Assembly (NCBI RefSeq): GCF_018881635.1
Contig: NZ_JACVPY010000002.1
Span: 767,545-831,544, forward strand
Source: Polynucleobacter sp. UB-Piko-W3
GTDB lineage: Bacteria > Pseudomonadota > Gammaproteobacteria > Burkholderiales > Burkholderiaceae
Reading direction: 5' to 3'
Length of the DNA: 64,000 nucleotides
Part shown: one piece after another, positions 8,595 to 19,161 of the stretch
Layout of the letters: every line of letters starts with the position of its first letter
Numbering within the stretch: the stretch's first letter is position 1
Position numbers and translations under genes: made by a program
Notes under the pieces: generated by a model
Database searches by the model: none
What the model was told of the DNA's origin: nothing
What the model saw: the letters and a program-made list of their open reading frames with translations, nothing else

Positions 8595-9716
8595 TTATCG
8601 CTGCCCTACTTTAACGCTTCCAAAAACAGCTTGAGCCTCTCTGGGTAAACAACGCCAATAGCGCTCGTTCGCAGTGACTGTGCCGCCCAAGGCAGCAGCA
8701 GCCTCCCATCCCCAACGGGGTTTGTACAAAAAGGCTCTAGCCAAGGCAATCAAGTCTGCATCACCATCTTGCAAGATCGCTTCGGCTTCATGTGGATCCG
8801 TAATTAAACCCACTGTCATTGTTGGTAGCCCAGATTGTTCTTTAACAATCTTAGCAAATGGCACTTGATATCGTGGTCCAAGAGCGATCTTTTGCTTCGG
8901 AGAAATTCCGCCGGAAGAGATGTGTACAAAGTTACAACCTAATGGCTTTAATTGTTTTGCAAAATCAGCGGTCTCCTGTGGAGTCCAACCACCCTCAATC
9001 CAATCGCTTGCAGAAATCCGAATACCCAGGACACCTGAATAAGCAGCTCTGACTGCCGCAAACAACTCTAATGGAAAACGAATCCGGTTTTCAAATGAGC
9101 CGCCGTACTCGTCTTGACGCTGATTAGCAATTGGAGATAAAAACTGATGCAGCAGATAGCCGTGAGCACCGTGTAATTCAATACCATCTACCCCAATACG
9201 GTCAGCGCGCTTTGCAGCAATCACAAAATCATCAATCAATTGTTTGAGCTCTGCTTTTGAAAGCTCGTGCGGTAGCCGCTCACCTTCAAGCTGAGAAATA
9301 GCTGAAGGAGCAAGCATTTCCCAGCCGCCTTGGTCCGCTGACAAAAGTTGTCCGCCATCCCAAGGGGTAGCGCTCGATGCTTTACGTCCAGCATGTGCTA
9401 GCTGAATAAATACCGCAGTAGCTGGTGCTAATTTACGAGCACGGCCTAATTTGTCTTTCAGGGCAGCTTCTGTGCGGTCATCCCACAGACCCAAGCAAGC
9501 GGGAGTAATGCGACCTTCTGCAGTCACGCCAGTAGCCTCGATGATGAATAAGGCCGCCCCACTATTGAGTAAATTACCCCAGTGCATCAAATGCCAGTCA
9601 GTTGCCTCGCCATGACTTGCAGAGTATTGGCACATTGGCGCAACTACAATGCGGTTAGCTAATTCCAATGGCCCTCGGGGTGAATTGAGGGTGTAGCTGG
9701 AGAACAAAAGACTCAT
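8595..9716 (-). CDS. NADH:flavin oxidoreductase, Old Yellow Enzyme family (YqjM/NamA type)
   Basis: This FMN-dependent ene-reductase uses NAD(P)H to reduce activated C=C bonds of enones or related electrophiles. In 373 residues it shows the N-terminal strand NRIVVAPMCQYSA (the cysteine marks the YqjM subgroup), the substrate-binding IELHGAHGYLLHQFLSP with its histidines near residue 180, the arginine-containing YGGSFENR loop, and the C-terminal phosphate-binding segment DADLIALARAFLYKP. It is cytosolic. The gene is divergent from mmsA across a 154-base gap. The physiological substrate is unknown; YqjM-type enzymes are often linked with oxidative or electrophile stress. Confidence 0.9.
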   Translation of the reverse strand: MSLLFSSYTLNSPRGPLELANRIVVAPMCQYSASHGEATDWHLMHWGNLLNSGAALFIIEATGVTAEGRITPACLGLWDDRTEAALKDKLGRARKLAPATAVFIQLAHAGRKASSATPWDGGQLLSADQGGWEMLAPSAISQLEGERLPHELSKAELKQLIDDFVIAAKRADRIGVDGIELHGAHGYLLHQFLSPIANQRQDEYGGSFENRIRFPLELFAAVRAAYSGVLGIRISASDWIEGGWTPQETADFAKQLKPLGCNFVHISSGGISPKQKIALGPRYQVPFAKIVKEQSGLPTMTVGLITDPHEAEAILQDGDADLIALARAFLYKPRWGWEAAAALGGTVTANERYWRCLPREAQAVFGSVKVGQR

Positions 9717-9870
9717 GGGATGCCTTAAAAAGCTGAAAAATAGTCCAAAAATTACAGAAGTAACTCTAAAGCGATAGAATACTCAAAAAGCAGAAGAAAC
9801 GAGAAACCAAGCCCTGCAGCCCTAGCTTAGCTGGCTTCAATTACCCAAAAACCTATTAATAAACGAGACT
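9717..9870. promoter_or_regulatory. Divergent intergenic region between the OYE gene and mmsA
   Basis: These 154 bases separate two divergent genes and must carry promoters for both. The part nearest the OYE gene is A-rich. The part nearest mmsA contains a run of C/T-rich blocks (around 9810-9850). I could not pick a convincing -35/-10 pair or operator on either strand. Confidence 0.4.
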
Positions 9871-11391
9871 ATGAACGCACCCCAAGCCTTTGATTCAAAA
9901 GACGATATTGGCCACTATATTGGCGGCAAACTGGTGAACCCTAAGGAGGGTCGCTTTGCTGATGTGTATAACCCTGCTAAGGGCGCTGTAGCCCGCCGCG
10001 TGGCATTAGCCAATCGTAAGGAAGTCGACGCTGCTGTAGCGGTTGCGCAAACCGCTTTTGAGAGCTGGGGTCAAACCAGTCCATTACGCCGTGCGCGCAT
10101 ATTGTTTAAGTATCTGGAGCTGCTCAATGCCAACCGTGATGCCCTAGCAGCGATCATTACTGCCGAACACGGCAAGGTATTTACTGATGCCCAAGGTGAA
10201 GTGACTCGGGGTATTGAAATTTTAGAATTTGCTACCGGCATCCCTGAATTACTCAAAGGTGATTACACCGAACAGGTTTCTACCGATATTGATAACTGGA
10301 TCATGCGTCAACCTTTGGGTGTAGTGGCTGGCATAACGCCATTCAACTTCCCTGTCATGGTTCCGATGTGGATGTTCCCTGTGGCGATTGCTTGCGGTAA
10401 TACTTTTATTCTCAAACCTAGTCCAACCGATCCATCTGCTGCTTTATTGATGGCAAAGCTCCTAAAAGAAGCAGGCCTTCCTGATGGTGTATTTAACGTA
10501 GTCCAGGGTGATAAAGAAGCTGTAGATGCCCTAATTGAGAATCCAGACGTTAAAGCAGTAAGCTTCGTTGGCTCCACCCCAATCGCCAATTACATTTATG
10601 AGCGTTGTGCTCATTTTGGTAAACGGTCACAAGCTTTAGGTGGCGCTAAGAACCACATGGTCATCATGCCTGATGCGGATATTGATAAGGCGATTGATGC
10701 GCTGATTGGTGCTGCATATGGCTCTGCTGGTGAACGTTGTATGGCGATTTCAGTAGCAGTATTGGTTGGTGATGTTGCTGACAGAATCATGCCAAAACTC
10801 ATTGAGCGCACCAAAACTTTGAAGGTCAAGAATGGCATGGAGCTTGATGCGGAAATGGGCCCTATCGTTACTAAGGCTGCCTTAGAGCGCATTACAGGCT
10901 ATATTGAAAACGGCGTTGCTTCAGGTGCCAAACTATTAGTGGATGGTCGTGGCTTAAAAGTTCCTGGCTGTGAAAATGGCTTCTTCATTGGTGGCACGCT
11001 CTTTGATAACGTCAAACCCGATATGAAGATTTACCTCGAAGAAATCTTTGGCCCAGTGCTGTCTTGCTTACGAGTAGCGAACTTTACTGATGCACTCAAT
11101 TTGGTTAACTCCTGCGAGTTTGGCAATGGTGTTGCTTGCTTCACCAGTGATGGCAATATCGCCCGTGAATTTGCTCGCCGCGTACAAGTTGGCATGGTTG
11201 GCATTAACGTACCTATTCCGGTGCCGATGGCTTGGCATGGTTTCGGGGGCTGGAAAAAGTCAATCTTTGGCGATATGAATGCTTATGGCAAAGAAGGTGT
11301 TCGTTTCTATACCAAGCAAAAGAGCGTCATGCAGCGTTGGCCTGAAAGTATTGCTAAGGGTGCAGAGTTTGTGATGCCGACCTCGAAATAA
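9871..11391 (+). CDS. mmsA: CoA-acylating methylmalonate-semialdehyde dehydrogenase
   Basis: MmsA oxidises methylmalonate semialdehyde (valine breakdown) or malonate semialdehyde to propionyl-CoA or acetyl-CoA, using NAD and CoA and releasing CO2. The 506 residues have the aldehyde dehydrogenase fold with [20 protein letters not shown] near residue 150, the NAD-binding [15 protein letters not shown], and the nucleophile C290 in [11 protein letters not shown]; this last motif is typical of the MMSDH subfamily, in which the general-base glutamate of ordinary ALDHs is absent. The end matches the family closely. No other valine-degradation genes adjoin it. It ends 22 bases before a strong hairpin terminator. 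Confidence 0.92.
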   Translation: MNAPQAFDSKDDIGHYIGGKLVNPKEGRFADVYNPAKGAVARRVALANRKEVDAAVAVAQTAFESWGQTSPLRRARILFKYLELLNANRDALAAIITAEHGKVFTDAQGEVTRGIEILEFATGIPELLKGDYTEQVSTDIDNWIMRQPLGVVAGITPFNFPVMVPMWMFPVAIACGNTFILKPSPTDPSAALLMAKLLKEAGLPDGVFNVVQGDKEAVDALIENPDVKAVSFVGSTPIANYIYERCAHFGKRSQALGGAKNHMVIMPDADIDKAIDALIGAAYGSAGERCMAISVAVLVGDVADRIMPKLIERTKTLKVKNGMELDAEMGPIVTKAALERITGYIENGVASGAKLLVDGRGLKVPGCENGFFIGGTLFDNVKPDMKIYLEEIFGPVLSCLRVANFTDALNLVNSCEFGNGVACFTSDGNIAREFARRVQVGMVGINVPIPVPMAWHGFGGWKKSIFGDMNAYGKEGVRFYTKQKSVMQRWPESIAKGAEFVMPTSK

Positions 11392-11412
11392 AGCGGTAGA
11401 GGCGGTACAAAT

Positions 11413-11444
11413 AAAAATAGCGATCTACGGATCGCTATTTTTTT
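11413..11444. terminator. Rho-independent terminator between convergent mmsA and the DUF1178 gene
   Basis: A 10-base-pair perfect stem (left arm 11416-11425, right arm 11430-11439) closes a TACG tetraloop. It is followed by a T-run on the plus strand and preceded by an A-run that reads as a U-run on the minus strand. It should stop mmsA transcripts and probably also leftward transcripts from the nuo/nudix/DUF1178 side. Confidence 0.9.
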
Positions 11445-11470
11445 ACTCTCAGTCTCTATCTAGAAACTCA

Positions 11471-11965
11471 CTACTGCAGTGTGTTTTTAAATGCAGGCAT
11501 CATTGGCATTGCCAACACATCGATACCCTCTTCCCTCAAAGACTCTGCTTCATCTAATGTCGTCTGACCCCGAATGCTACGTTCAGGAGATTCCTTATAG
11601 TGAATCTTTCTGGCTTCCTCAGCAAAAGAATTACCAACATCTTCGGATCGACCCATCAGTTCACGCATGCCGTTTAAAAAGGCTGCCTGCACTTGAGCTT
11701 CTAAATGGGAGTGATCTGGCCTTGTCAAAGCAACAACATCACCACTTAAATGACCCGTATCTGCTTTAGATACTGCTAATTCTGAAGATGCAGTAGATGA
11801 AGATTTAGCAATATGAGGGGCAGAAGGCATGCGAGCAATACTGGTGCTGTCACATACAGGACAGGCGAGCATTCCCTGATCTTGCTGGGCAAGGCAATCC
11901 TCTTCAGAGGCAAACCATCCCTCAAAGCGATGATCTAGGGGGCAAGCGAGGTTATAAACTTTCAT
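11471..11965 (-). CDS. DUF1178 family protein
   Basis: The 164-residue protein matches the DUF1178 family by its N-terminal block MKVYNLACPLDHRFEGWF and the zinc-ribbon-like cysteines, C8 and the later pair in LACPVCDS (about residues 34-37). The middle is low-complexity Ser/Ala-rich, and the C-terminal half (IRGQTTLDEAESLREEGID) is the second conserved block. The function is unknown. It is the last gene on the minus strand after nuoN and the Nudix gene and may be an unrelated passenger of that operon. There is no signal peptide or membrane segment. Confidence 0.85.
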   Translation of the reverse strand: MKVYNLACPLDHRFEGWFASEEDCLAQQDQGMLACPVCDSTSIARMPSAPHIAKSSSTASSELAVSKADTGHLSGDVVALTRPDHSHLEAQVQAAFLNGMRELMGRSEDVGNSFAEEARKIHYKESPERSIRGQTTLDEAESLREEGIDVLAMPMMPAFKNTLQ

Positions 11966-12030
11966 AAAACCTATTTGGGGGCAAAAGTACTAAATTCAAT
12001 AGCCCTATTTTAAGCGGGTTTGCTATATGC

Positions 12031-12630
12031 CTATTTAATTGGCTCTGGACTCACTAAACCGCGGCGGTAGCGGTCTAACCAGTAGGCCGAGATCGTAGTT
12101 TTAACATCCGTAATCTCGCCATCCTCTACCCAAGCAATGAGTTGCTCTAGGGGTGCTGCAAAGACATCTAAAAACTCTTCTTCATCTAGATGACTTGCGC
12201 CAGGCACAAGACCCTCGGCTAAATAGATATCAATGAACTCTGTTGAATACGAAATGACTGGATGGATGCGGCGAATATAACTCCACTTTTTTGCGGTGTA
12301 GCCAGTCTCTTCAGCAAGCTCACGTTGCGCACACAGTAGCGGGCTTTCATTGGGATCCAATTTACCTGCAGGAATTTCAATACAAGCCTTGGCAATGGGA
12401 TATCGATATTGACGCTCCAAGAGTACCCTACCATCATCTAGTACAGCCACAATCGCAACAGCTCCAGGGTGAGTTAAATACTCTCGCACTGCTTGTTGAC
12501 CATCGGGTAATGAAACTGTATCCCGTTTCATCTTCAAAAAAATGCCCTCATAGATGTCTTCCCCAGTAATGCGCTCCTCGCACAAATGTTGGTCACCACT
12601 GGGTAAATCTTTGAATGATTTTTCGGTCAT
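12031..12630 (-). CDS. Nudix hydrolase, ADP-ribose pyrophosphatase type
   Basis: This 199-residue enzyme is of the NudF type, which cleaves ADP-ribose or related nucleotide sugars to AMP plus sugar phosphate. The Nudix box lies at about residues 88-111, reading G-x5-E-x7-REL-x-EET-G and complete in all catalytic positions. Upstream, VAIVAVLDDGRVLLERQYRYP is the standard first strand and substrate loop. It sits 14 bases after nuoN on the same strand, so it is probably transcribed with complex I, plausibly linked to NAD turnover (inference). DUF1178 follows 65 bases downstream. Confidence 0.85.
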   Translation of the reverse strand: MTEKSFKDLPSGDQHLCEERITGEDIYEGIFLKMKRDTVSLPDGQQAVREYLTHPGAVAIVAVLDDGRVLLERQYRYPIAKACIEIPAGKLDPNESPLLCAQRELAEETGYTAKKWSYIRRIHPVISYSTEFIDIYLAEGLVPGASHLDEEEFLDVFAAPLEQLIAWVEDGEITDVKTTISAYWLDRYRRGLVSPEPIK

Positions 12631-12644
12631 CTCTACCTAAAAAT

Positions 12645-14144
12645 TTAGGAGCCCAATAAGGTACGGCGCATGGCGTCTAGACAAAGGCTCATTAAGCCTG
12701 CAGGAATAATGCCCAGTGCTAAGACCAAAATACTATTTAAGCCCAGAATGCCCTTAGCAAATCCAGAACCACTAATGGTAGTCTCATGCACCGGTTGATC
12801 AAAATACATGACCTTCACTACACGCAAGTAATAGAATGCGCCGATCAAGGATGCCATCACGGCGACGATGGCCAAGAAGGTATGCTCGCCATCTACTAAA
12901 GCTTCCAGTACGCCCAATTTAGCTGCAAAGCCCACTGTTGGAGGGATACCAGCCAAGGAGAACATCATCACCAGTCCAATAAAAGCAAACCAAGGATGTT
13001 TTTGATTCAAACCCTTGAGATCATCTAAGGTCTCACAGTCATGCCCCTTGCGAGACAGAACCATGAGTAAGCCAAAGGTACCCAAGGTTGTTAATACATA
13101 GGTAATAACATAAAACATGGATGCGCTAAATGCATGATCATCAAAAACAGACAACATACCTAGGAGTACGAAACCCATTTGCGCAATCGCAGAGTACGCC
13201 AACATGCGTTTCAAATTGGTTTGTGCAATTGCCGTGACGTTCCCGACAACCAAGGACAGGACTGCCAAGATCACCAGCATTGGCTGCCAATCGCCCAAGA
13301 GCGGTAACAAGGTATTTACTAACAGTCGGAATAACAAGGCAAATGCAGCAAGCTTAGGTGCTGCCGCAATCATCAGTGTCACTGCAGTTGGCGCACCTTG
13401 ATACACATCCGGCACCCACATGTGGAAAGGCACTACACCTAACTTAAATGCCATACCAGCAACAATGAACACTAAGCCAAAAGCCATCACCAAATGATTT
13501 ACACGGGGATCGGCAACTACTTTAAAGATTTCAATGAGGTCTAATGAACCTGTCACGCCGTAAAGCATCGACATGCCATATAGCAAGAAGCCGGAAGCCA
13601 AAGCACCTAAGATGAAATACTTAATTGCGGCCTCGACACTCTTCTCGTTGTTATGGCGCATTGCTACTAGTGCGTAAGTTGGTAAAGCCATTAACTCCAG
13701 GCCGAGATACAGCGTTAATAAATTTGCACCAGAAATCAAGACAAATTGCCCAAGCAAGGCAAGCAAGGCTAAAACAATAAAGTCTGGACGAAATAAGGCG
13801 CGATCTGTGAGGTATTGCTTGGAGTAAATCAAGCTAACTAAGACAGCGCCACATGAACAGGCTTTGAGTAAGTTAGAAAAAGGATCTGATTGATATAAGC
13901 CATTCATTGCTAAAAGCGCTGGATCTCCCATGCGGCCAATGAATGCCAAAATTAGATAAACCAAGAGAATGATCGTAAAGAAGTAGACAAAACCAACTCC
14001 ACGGGGAGTATGAAAGATATCCTGCTCTACACCTGGAGTGGATACCACTCTCTCAGGCACATAAACGCTAGCGAGCAATAGCAAACAGGCTACAACGAGC
14101 AGAACAAGTTCAGGCAGGATAGCGTAGAGGTCGAATGCTTGCAT
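12645..14144 (-). CDS. nuoN: NADH-quinone oxidoreductase subunit N
   Basis: This antiporter-like membrane subunit of complex I contributes to proton translocation. The 499 residues contain about 14 hydrophobic segments and the conserved proton-antiporter core with charged residues in helices around [33 protein letters not shown] and [17 protein letters not shown]. It is the last nuo gene, 10 bases after nuoM. The length equals the usual 480-500. Confidence 0.96.
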   Translation of the reverse strand: MQAFDLYAILPELVLLVVACLLLLASVYVPERVVSTPGVEQDIFHTPRGVGFVYFFTIILLVYLILAFIGRMGDPALLAMNGLYQSDPFSNLLKACSCGAVLVSLIYSKQYLTDRALFRPDFIVLALLALLGQFVLISGANLLTLYLGLELMALPTYALVAMRHNNEKSVEAAIKYFILGALASGFLLYGMSMLYGVTGSLDLIEIFKVVADPRVNHLVMAFGLVFIVAGMAFKLGVVPFHMWVPDVYQGAPTAVTLMIAAAPKLAAFALLFRLLVNTLLPLLGDWQPMLVILAVLSLVVGNVTAIAQTNLKRMLAYSAIAQMGFVLLGMLSVFDDHAFSASMFYVITYVLTTLGTFGLLMVLSRKGHDCETLDDLKGLNQKHPWFAFIGLVMMFSLAGIPPTVGFAAKLGVLEALVDGEHTFLAIVAVMASLIGAFYYLRVVKVMYFDQPVHETTISGSGFAKGILGLNSILVLALGIIPAGLMSLCLDAMRRTLLGS

Positions 14145-14154
14145 TTGCTTTTAC

Positions 14155-15621
14155 TCAGAGTTTGCTCACAGCAACATGCTGTAGCAGATTAATCACGGCA
14201 GGATGAATGATGTCTGTAAATGGTTTTGGGTAAACACCCATACCGATTACACAGATGGACAATACGGCCATCAAGAAATATTCACGAGCATTAAGGTCTT
14301 TGAGCTCTTCTACATGCGCATTAGTAATGGCGCCAAAAAATACGCGCTTCACCATCCACAAGGAATATGCAGCTCCCAGAATTAAGGCGGTTGAAGCCAA
14401 AATACCAATCACAAAGTCATAATCCACTGCTGCGAGAATCACCATGAACTCACCAACAAATCCTGAGGTTGCTGGGAGACCACAGTTTGCCATTGCCATC
14501 AATACTGCAAAAGCAGTAAACGCAGGCATGCGATGTACTACCCCACCGTAATCAGCAATCTGACGGGTATGCATACGGTCATAGAGCACGCCAATAGAAA
14601 GGAACATTGCACCAGCCACAAAGCCATGAGAGATCATTTGCACAATGCCGCCCTCGATACCCAATGGACTAAAGAGAAAGAAGCCGAGCGTTACAAAGCC
14701 CATATGAGCGACAGATGAATACGCCACAAGCTTTTTCATATCCTTTTGAACCAGAGCGACTGCACCAACATAAATGACAGCAACTAATGAAAGGAAAATG
14801 ATGAATGGGCCAAAGTATTGGCTAGCGTCTGGTGCGATCGGCAATGAGAAGCGCAAGAAACCATAGGCACCGAGTTTCAACATAATGGCTGCCAACACGA
14901 CAGAACCACCAGTGGGCGCTTCTACGTGCACATCGGGTAACCAAGTGTGTAATGGCCACATGGGTACCTTCACAGCAAATGCCATGAAGAATGCAAAGAA
15001 CAACAAAATTTGCTCGACGATATCCAGGCGTGCATGTTGCCAAACCAAAATATCAAAGCTATTGGTCACGTTGTAGAGATACAGCATGGCAACTAAAGTG
15101 AGCAAGGAGCCAAGCAAGGTGTACAAGAAGAATTTGAATGCCGCATAAATGCGGTTATGCCCACCCCAGACACCAATGATGATGTACATCGGAATTAAGG
15201 TAGCCTCGAAGAAGACATAGAACAATAAGGCGTCAAGTGCACAAAAAACGCCAATCATTAATCCTGAAAGGATCATGAAGGAGGCCATGTATTGCGATAC
15301 TTTGGTATCAATCACTTCCCAGGCTGCTATCACCACAATAATATTGATGAAGGCTGTAAGCACAATGAACCAAACGGAGATGCCATCAATACCAAGGTAA
15401 TAGTTAATGTCGTAGCGCGGAATCCAACTCAATTTCTCAACAAATTGCATCCCAGGATTGGCAATATCAAACTGAATAATGAGAGGAAGAGTGGCAATGA
15501 AACCAAGGGTAGCACCAATTAGCGCTAACCAGCGAACGCCAGCGGATGGCTTCTCAGACCCAAATATCAAAATAATGAGTCCAAAAACAATCGGGGTCCA
15601 GATGGCGTAAGAAAGAATCAT
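14155..15621 (-). CDS. nuoM: NADH-quinone oxidoreductase subunit M
   Basis: NuoM is the second antiporter-like proton-pumping subunit of complex I. The 488 residues have about 14 membrane helices, the conserved glutamate in the FFEATLIPMYIIIG helix, and the lysine helix KVPMWPLHTWLPDVHVEAPT followed by KDMKKLVAYSSVAHMG. It lies 9 bases after nuoL and 10 before nuoN, in one operon. Confidence 0.96.
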   Translation of the reverse strand: MILSYAIWTPIVFGLIILIFGSEKPSAGVRWLALIGATLGFIATLPLIIQFDIANPGMQFVEKLSWIPRYDINYYLGIDGISVWFIVLTAFINIIVVIAAWEVIDTKVSQYMASFMILSGLMIGVFCALDALLFYVFFEATLIPMYIIIGVWGGHNRIYAAFKFFLYTLLGSLLTLVAMLYLYNVTNSFDILVWQHARLDIVEQILLFFAFFMAFAVKVPMWPLHTWLPDVHVEAPTGGSVVLAAIMLKLGAYGFLRFSLPIAPDASQYFGPFIIFLSLVAVIYVGAVALVQKDMKKLVAYSSVAHMGFVTLGFFLFSPLGIEGGIVQMISHGFVAGAMFLSIGVLYDRMHTRQIADYGGVVHRMPAFTAFAVLMAMANCGLPATSGFVGEFMVILAAVDYDFVIGILASTALILGAAYSLWMVKRVFFGAITNAHVEELKDLNAREYFLMAVLSICVIGMGVYPKPFTDIIHPAVINLLQHVAVSKL

Positions 15622-15630
15622 AATGGCGGC

Positions 15631-17682
15631 CTAGCGAACAAAAGGCAGATAAGCATATAAAACCCAAGCTAGTAATGCCGCTAAGCCTGCAATCATTGCA
15701 AAAGCATAGTGGTAAAGATAGCCGGATTGCAGATGGCGAATAACACCGGCAAAGCGCCCTACTGTATACGCGCTCCCATTCACAAAGAAACCATCAATCA
15801 CTTTCTGGTCGCCGCGATGCCACAGGAAGCCGCCAATCCAAATCAGCCCCTTAGCAAAGACTGCTTGGTTTAAATCATCAAGATAGTATTTGTTATCGAG
15901 CAATTTTTTGATAGGTGCTAATGCTTGTGCAACCTTGGCAGGTAACTGAGGAGCCCAAAGATAACCAATCGCTGCCGTTAGTACACCAAGCACCACCAAG
16001 AGCAATATGGGTGATGTGAATGCATGAATCGCCATTGCTACCGGACCATGGAACTCGTCTTCGAGCTCTTTCATGATTGGGTGACGAAGAACATCAATAA
16101 AAATGGAGTCACCAAAGTAGGTACCAAATAAGAGTGGTGTAATCGTATAGAAACCAATAATGACTGATGGAATCGCCAAGAGGATTAATGGCAAAGTCAC
16201 CACCAATGCAGACTCATGCGGCTTTTCGCCCGGGGCTAAACCATGATGCGCATGATCACCGCCTTGCTCTGCATGATCATCATGCGCATGTGAATCAGCA
16301 TGGCCCCAGCGCGCTTTGCCATGAAATACCCAGAAATAGAGGCGGAATGAATATAAAGCTGTTACAAAGACGCTGGCCATCACAGCAAAGTAAGCAAAGC
16401 CTGAACCAGGAATATGGCTGGCAGCAACAGCTTCAATAATAGAATCTTTGGAATAAAAGCCAGAGAAGAATGGTGTACCGATCAAGGCTAAATTACCAAG
16501 CAACATCATGAGGCAAGTAACTGGCATGTATTTCCAGAGGCCACCCATCTTGCGCATATCTTGCTCGTGGTGCATACCAAGAATCACGCTACCTGCTGCA
16601 AGGAACAATAAGGCCTTAAAGAATGCATGGGTCATTAAATGAAAGATTGCTACTGGATAAGCAGAAACACCCAGTGCTACAGTCATATAACCCAATTGAG
16701 ATAAGGTGGAATAAGCCACTACGCGCTTGATGTCGTTTTGCACGATTCCCAAAAAGCCCATGAATAGTGTAGTGATTGAGCCAATCACCAAGATGAAGCT
16801 CAAGGCCGCATCCGAAAGCTCAAACAATGGTGACATGCGAGACACCATAAAGATACCTGCCGTAACCATCGTTGCTGCATGAATCAATGCAGAAATTGGG
16901 GTTGGGCCTTCCATGGAGTCTGGCAACCAAACATGCAATGGAAATTGCGCTGATTTACCCATCGCACCAATGAATAAACAGATACAAGCCACCGTCAATA
17001 AATTCCAGCTAGTGCCAGGCAATGTTTGTGCTGCCAAGGCAGTGTTCTGAGAAAAAATAACGTCGTATTGCATTGAGCCAGTACTAGCTAGTATCAAGCC
17101 AATACCGAGAATGAAACCAAAGTCACCAACTCGGTTTACCAAGAAGGCTTTCATATTGGCAAACACTGCGGACTGGCGCTCGTAATAGAAACCAATCAAG
17201 AGATAGGAAACGACACCCACCGCCTCCCATCCGAAAAAGAGTTGCAAGAGGTTATTACTCATCACCAACATCAACATGGCAAAAGTAAATAAAGAAATAT
17301 AGGAGAAGAAACGGTTATAGCCCTCTTCGCCCCGCATATAGCCAATGGTGTAAATGTGAACCATGAGCGATACAAAGGTCACTACGCACATCATGGTGGC
17401 TGTTAATGGATCAATTAAGAATCCAATATCTAAATTAAGCTCACCCAATTCCATCCAGCGGTATACAGTGCCATTAAAGTAGAAGCCATCCATCACCTGA
17501 ACTAACACGTTGCAGGACAGGGCAAATGCAATAGCTACACCCAAGATGGTGACAAATTGGCATGCGCCATGACCAATACGATTACCGCCCAATTTAGTGC
17601 CAAAGAAGCCCGCAATCATCGAGCCAATCAATGGCGCAAGAGGAATTGCGCAAAGAACAGGAATGTTTAAGGTCAATTGCAT
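15631..17682 (-). CDS. nuoL: NADH-quinone oxidoreductase subunit L
   Basis: NuoL is the distal antiporter-like subunit of complex I, carrying the long lateral helix that braces the membrane arm. The 683 residues include the pumping core (FFGWEAVGVVSYLLIG; KSAQFPLHVWLPDSMEGPTP; QNDIKRVVAYSTLSQLGYMT). A His/Asp-rich cytosol-facing or loop insertion near residue 460-485 (HADSHAHDDHAEQGGDHAHH) could bind metal, but such insertions are common in proteobacterial NuoL. The gene is 2 bases after nuoK. Confidence 0.96.
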   Translation of the reverse strand: MQLTLNIPVLCAIPLAPLIGSMIAGFFGTKLGGNRIGHGACQFVTILGVAIAFALSCNVLVQVMDGFYFNGTVYRWMELGELNLDIGFLIDPLTATMMCVVTFVSLMVHIYTIGYMRGEEGYNRFFSYISLFTFAMLMLVMSNNLLQLFFGWEAVGVVSYLLIGFYYERQSAVFANMKAFLVNRVGDFGFILGIGLILASTGSMQYDVIFSQNTALAAQTLPGTSWNLLTVACICLFIGAMGKSAQFPLHVWLPDSMEGPTPISALIHAATMVTAGIFMVSRMSPLFELSDAALSFILVIGSITTLFMGFLGIVQNDIKRVVAYSTLSQLGYMTVALGVSAYPVAIFHLMTHAFFKALLFLAAGSVILGMHHEQDMRKMGGLWKYMPVTCLMMLLGNLALIGTPFFSGFYSKDSIIEAVAASHIPGSGFAYFAVMASVFVTALYSFRLYFWVFHGKARWGHADSHAHDDHAEQGGDHAHHGLAPGEKPHESALVVTLPLILLAIPSVIIGFYTITPLLFGTYFGDSIFIDVLRHPIMKELEDEFHGPVAMAIHAFTSPILLLVVLGVLTAAIGYLWAPQLPAKVAQALAPIKKLLDNKYYLDDLNQAVFAKGLIWIGGFLWHRGDQKVIDGFFVNGSAYTVGRFAGVIRHLQSGYLYHYAFAMIAGLAALLAWVLYAYLPFVR

Positions 17683-17684
17683 GA

Positions 17685-17993
17685 CTAGCCTTTTAGGTGG
17701 TCAAGATCATCGGCATTAATGGTGTCAACCTTACGGAAGAGCACAACCAAGATTGCCAAACCGATAGCTGCTTCCGCAGCTGCCACAGTCAAAATAAAGA
17801 ATACAAATACTTGGCCCGCCATATCGCTCAAGTAATGAGAGAAGGCAATAAAGTTCATGTTTACAGAAAGCAGCATCAACTCAATTGCCATTAGAAGAAC
17901 GATGACATTCTTGCGATTTAAGAAGATCCCAATCACGCTAGTTGCAAACAAAATAGCACCAAGCACTAAGTAGTGAGCGAGAGTGATATTCAT
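17685..17993 (-). CDS. nuoK: NADH-quinone oxidoreductase subunit K
   Basis: This small membrane subunit of complex I has 102 residues in three helices and lies beside NuoJ at the quinone-proximal end of the membrane arm. The second helix carries the conserved glutamate in [16 protein letters not shown]. The third helix has [15 protein letters not shown] with the second conserved glutamate. Its start overlaps the nuoJ stop by 4 bases (ATGA), implying translational coupling. Confidence 0.96.
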   Translation of the reverse strand: MNITLAHYLVLGAILFATSVIGIFLNRKNVIVLLMAIELMLLSVNMNFIAFSHYLSDMAGQVFVFFILTVAAAEAAIGLAILVVLFRKVDTINADDLDHLKG

Positions 17994-18637
17994 TTCTTCT
18001 CTCCTTTGGTATCTTGCTTTGCGCCCATATCTGAATCCATCTTGACTACACGCATACGGTCTGCTGCAACAACATTGACTTGCTCATGGATATTTTGCGA
18101 CTTAGAGTCTTTGCGGTTACGCAAGGTTAAGGCAACCGCAGCAATAATCGCCACTAATAGAATGACACCAGCGACTTCAAAGGCATAAACATAGTCTACG
18201 AAAATTAATCTACCTAAGGCTAAAGTATTGTTCGCGGAAATCTCTTCTGGCATTGGTTGTACAGGAGCATTTGTACCAATAAAACTGCGAATGATCACAA
18301 TGGATAGCTCTAGAACAATCACAGCACCCATCAAGAAAGCAACCGGCAGGTATTTTCTGAAGTCGCGACGCAAATGCTCTAAATCGAGATCCAACATCAT
18401 CACTACGAAAATAAACAGAACCATCACAGCGCCAACATAAACTAGAATCAGTGCCAAACTCAGAAACTCGGCCTTGAGCAACATCCATAGGCCTGAAGCG
18501 CAGAAGAAGGCAAGCACCAAAAAGAGCGCAGCATGAACTGGATTACGTGCTGTGATCACGCGAACCGCAGCAATGACTAGCAAGCCTGCAAATCCATAGA
18601 AGAAGACAGCAAATAATGTGGATGGATCAAATGTCAT
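17990..18637 (-). CDS. nuoJ: NADH-quinone oxidoreductase subunit J
   Basis: NuoJ is a five-helix membrane subunit of complex I near the quinone site; its third helix takes part in the conformational coupling. The 215 residues show the hallmark helix [21 protein letters not shown] and the preceding [18 protein letters not shown]. The hydrophilic C-terminal tail (after about residue 165) is charged and resembles other betaproteobacterial NuoJ. The gene is 21 bases after nuoI and overlaps nuoK by 4 bases. Confidence 0.95.
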   Translation of the reverse strand: MTFDPSTLFAVFFYGFAGLLVIAAVRVITARNPVHAALFLVLAFFCASGLWMLLKAEFLSLALILVYVGAVMVLFIFVVMMLDLDLEHLRRDFRKYLPVAFLMGAVIVLELSIVIIRSFIGTNAPVQPMPEEISANNTLALGRLIFVDYVYAFEVAGVILLVAIIAAVALTLRNRKDSKSQNIHEQVNVVAADRMRVVKMDSDMGAKQDTKGEKK

Positions 18638-18658
18638 AGTGATGTGTGCTCTATCCGA

Positions 18659-19150
18659 TTAGCGATAAGGTGCATCAGCTGCACGGCTGGCGGCGATATC
18701 TTTTTCATATTTATCACCTACTGCCAATAGCATATCTTTAGTGAAGTACAGATCTCCCCGCTTATCACCAAAGTATTCAAAGATATTGGTTTCGACAATA
18801 GCGTCAACCGGACATGCTTCTTCGCAGAAACCGCAGAAGATACATTTGGTTAAATCAATGTCATAACGGCTAGTACGACGTGTTCCATCTTCACGCTCAG
18901 CCGTTTCAATAGTGATGGCATATGCAGGACAAACAGCTTCACACAACTTACAGCCAATGCAACGCTCTTCTCCGCTTTCATAACGACGCAGAGCATGCAG
19001 GCCGCGGAAACGGGGTGACAATGGCGTCTTCTCTTCTGGGTATTGCACAGTAATTTTTGGCTTAAAGAGATAACGACCGGTAATAGACATACCAGTCAAG
19101 ATGTCTTTGAGCATCAAACTATCGAGAAATTGGGAAATTTTCTTAAGCAT
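18659..19150 (-). CDS. nuoI: NADH-quinone oxidoreductase subunit I (two 4Fe-4S clusters)
   Basis: NuoI carries clusters N6a and N6b, passing electrons from NuoG to NuoB. Both motifs are present: [12 protein letters not shown] and [13 protein letters not shown] start at the ATG at 19150 ([14 protein letters not shown]), which gives 163 residues, the family length. An upstream ATG at 19195 would overlap the nuoH end and add 15 residues not seen in the family. There is a gap of 11 bases from nuoH. Confidence 0.95.
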   Translation of the reverse strand: MLKKISQFLDSLMLKDILTGMSITGRYLFKPKITVQYPEEKTPLSPRFRGLHALRRYESGEERCIGCKLCEAVCPAYAITIETAEREDGTRRTSRYDIDLTKCIFCGFCEEACPVDAIVETNIFEYFGDKRGDLYFTKDMLLAVGDKYEKDIAASRAADAPYR

Positions 19151-19161
19151 AATTGATCGAC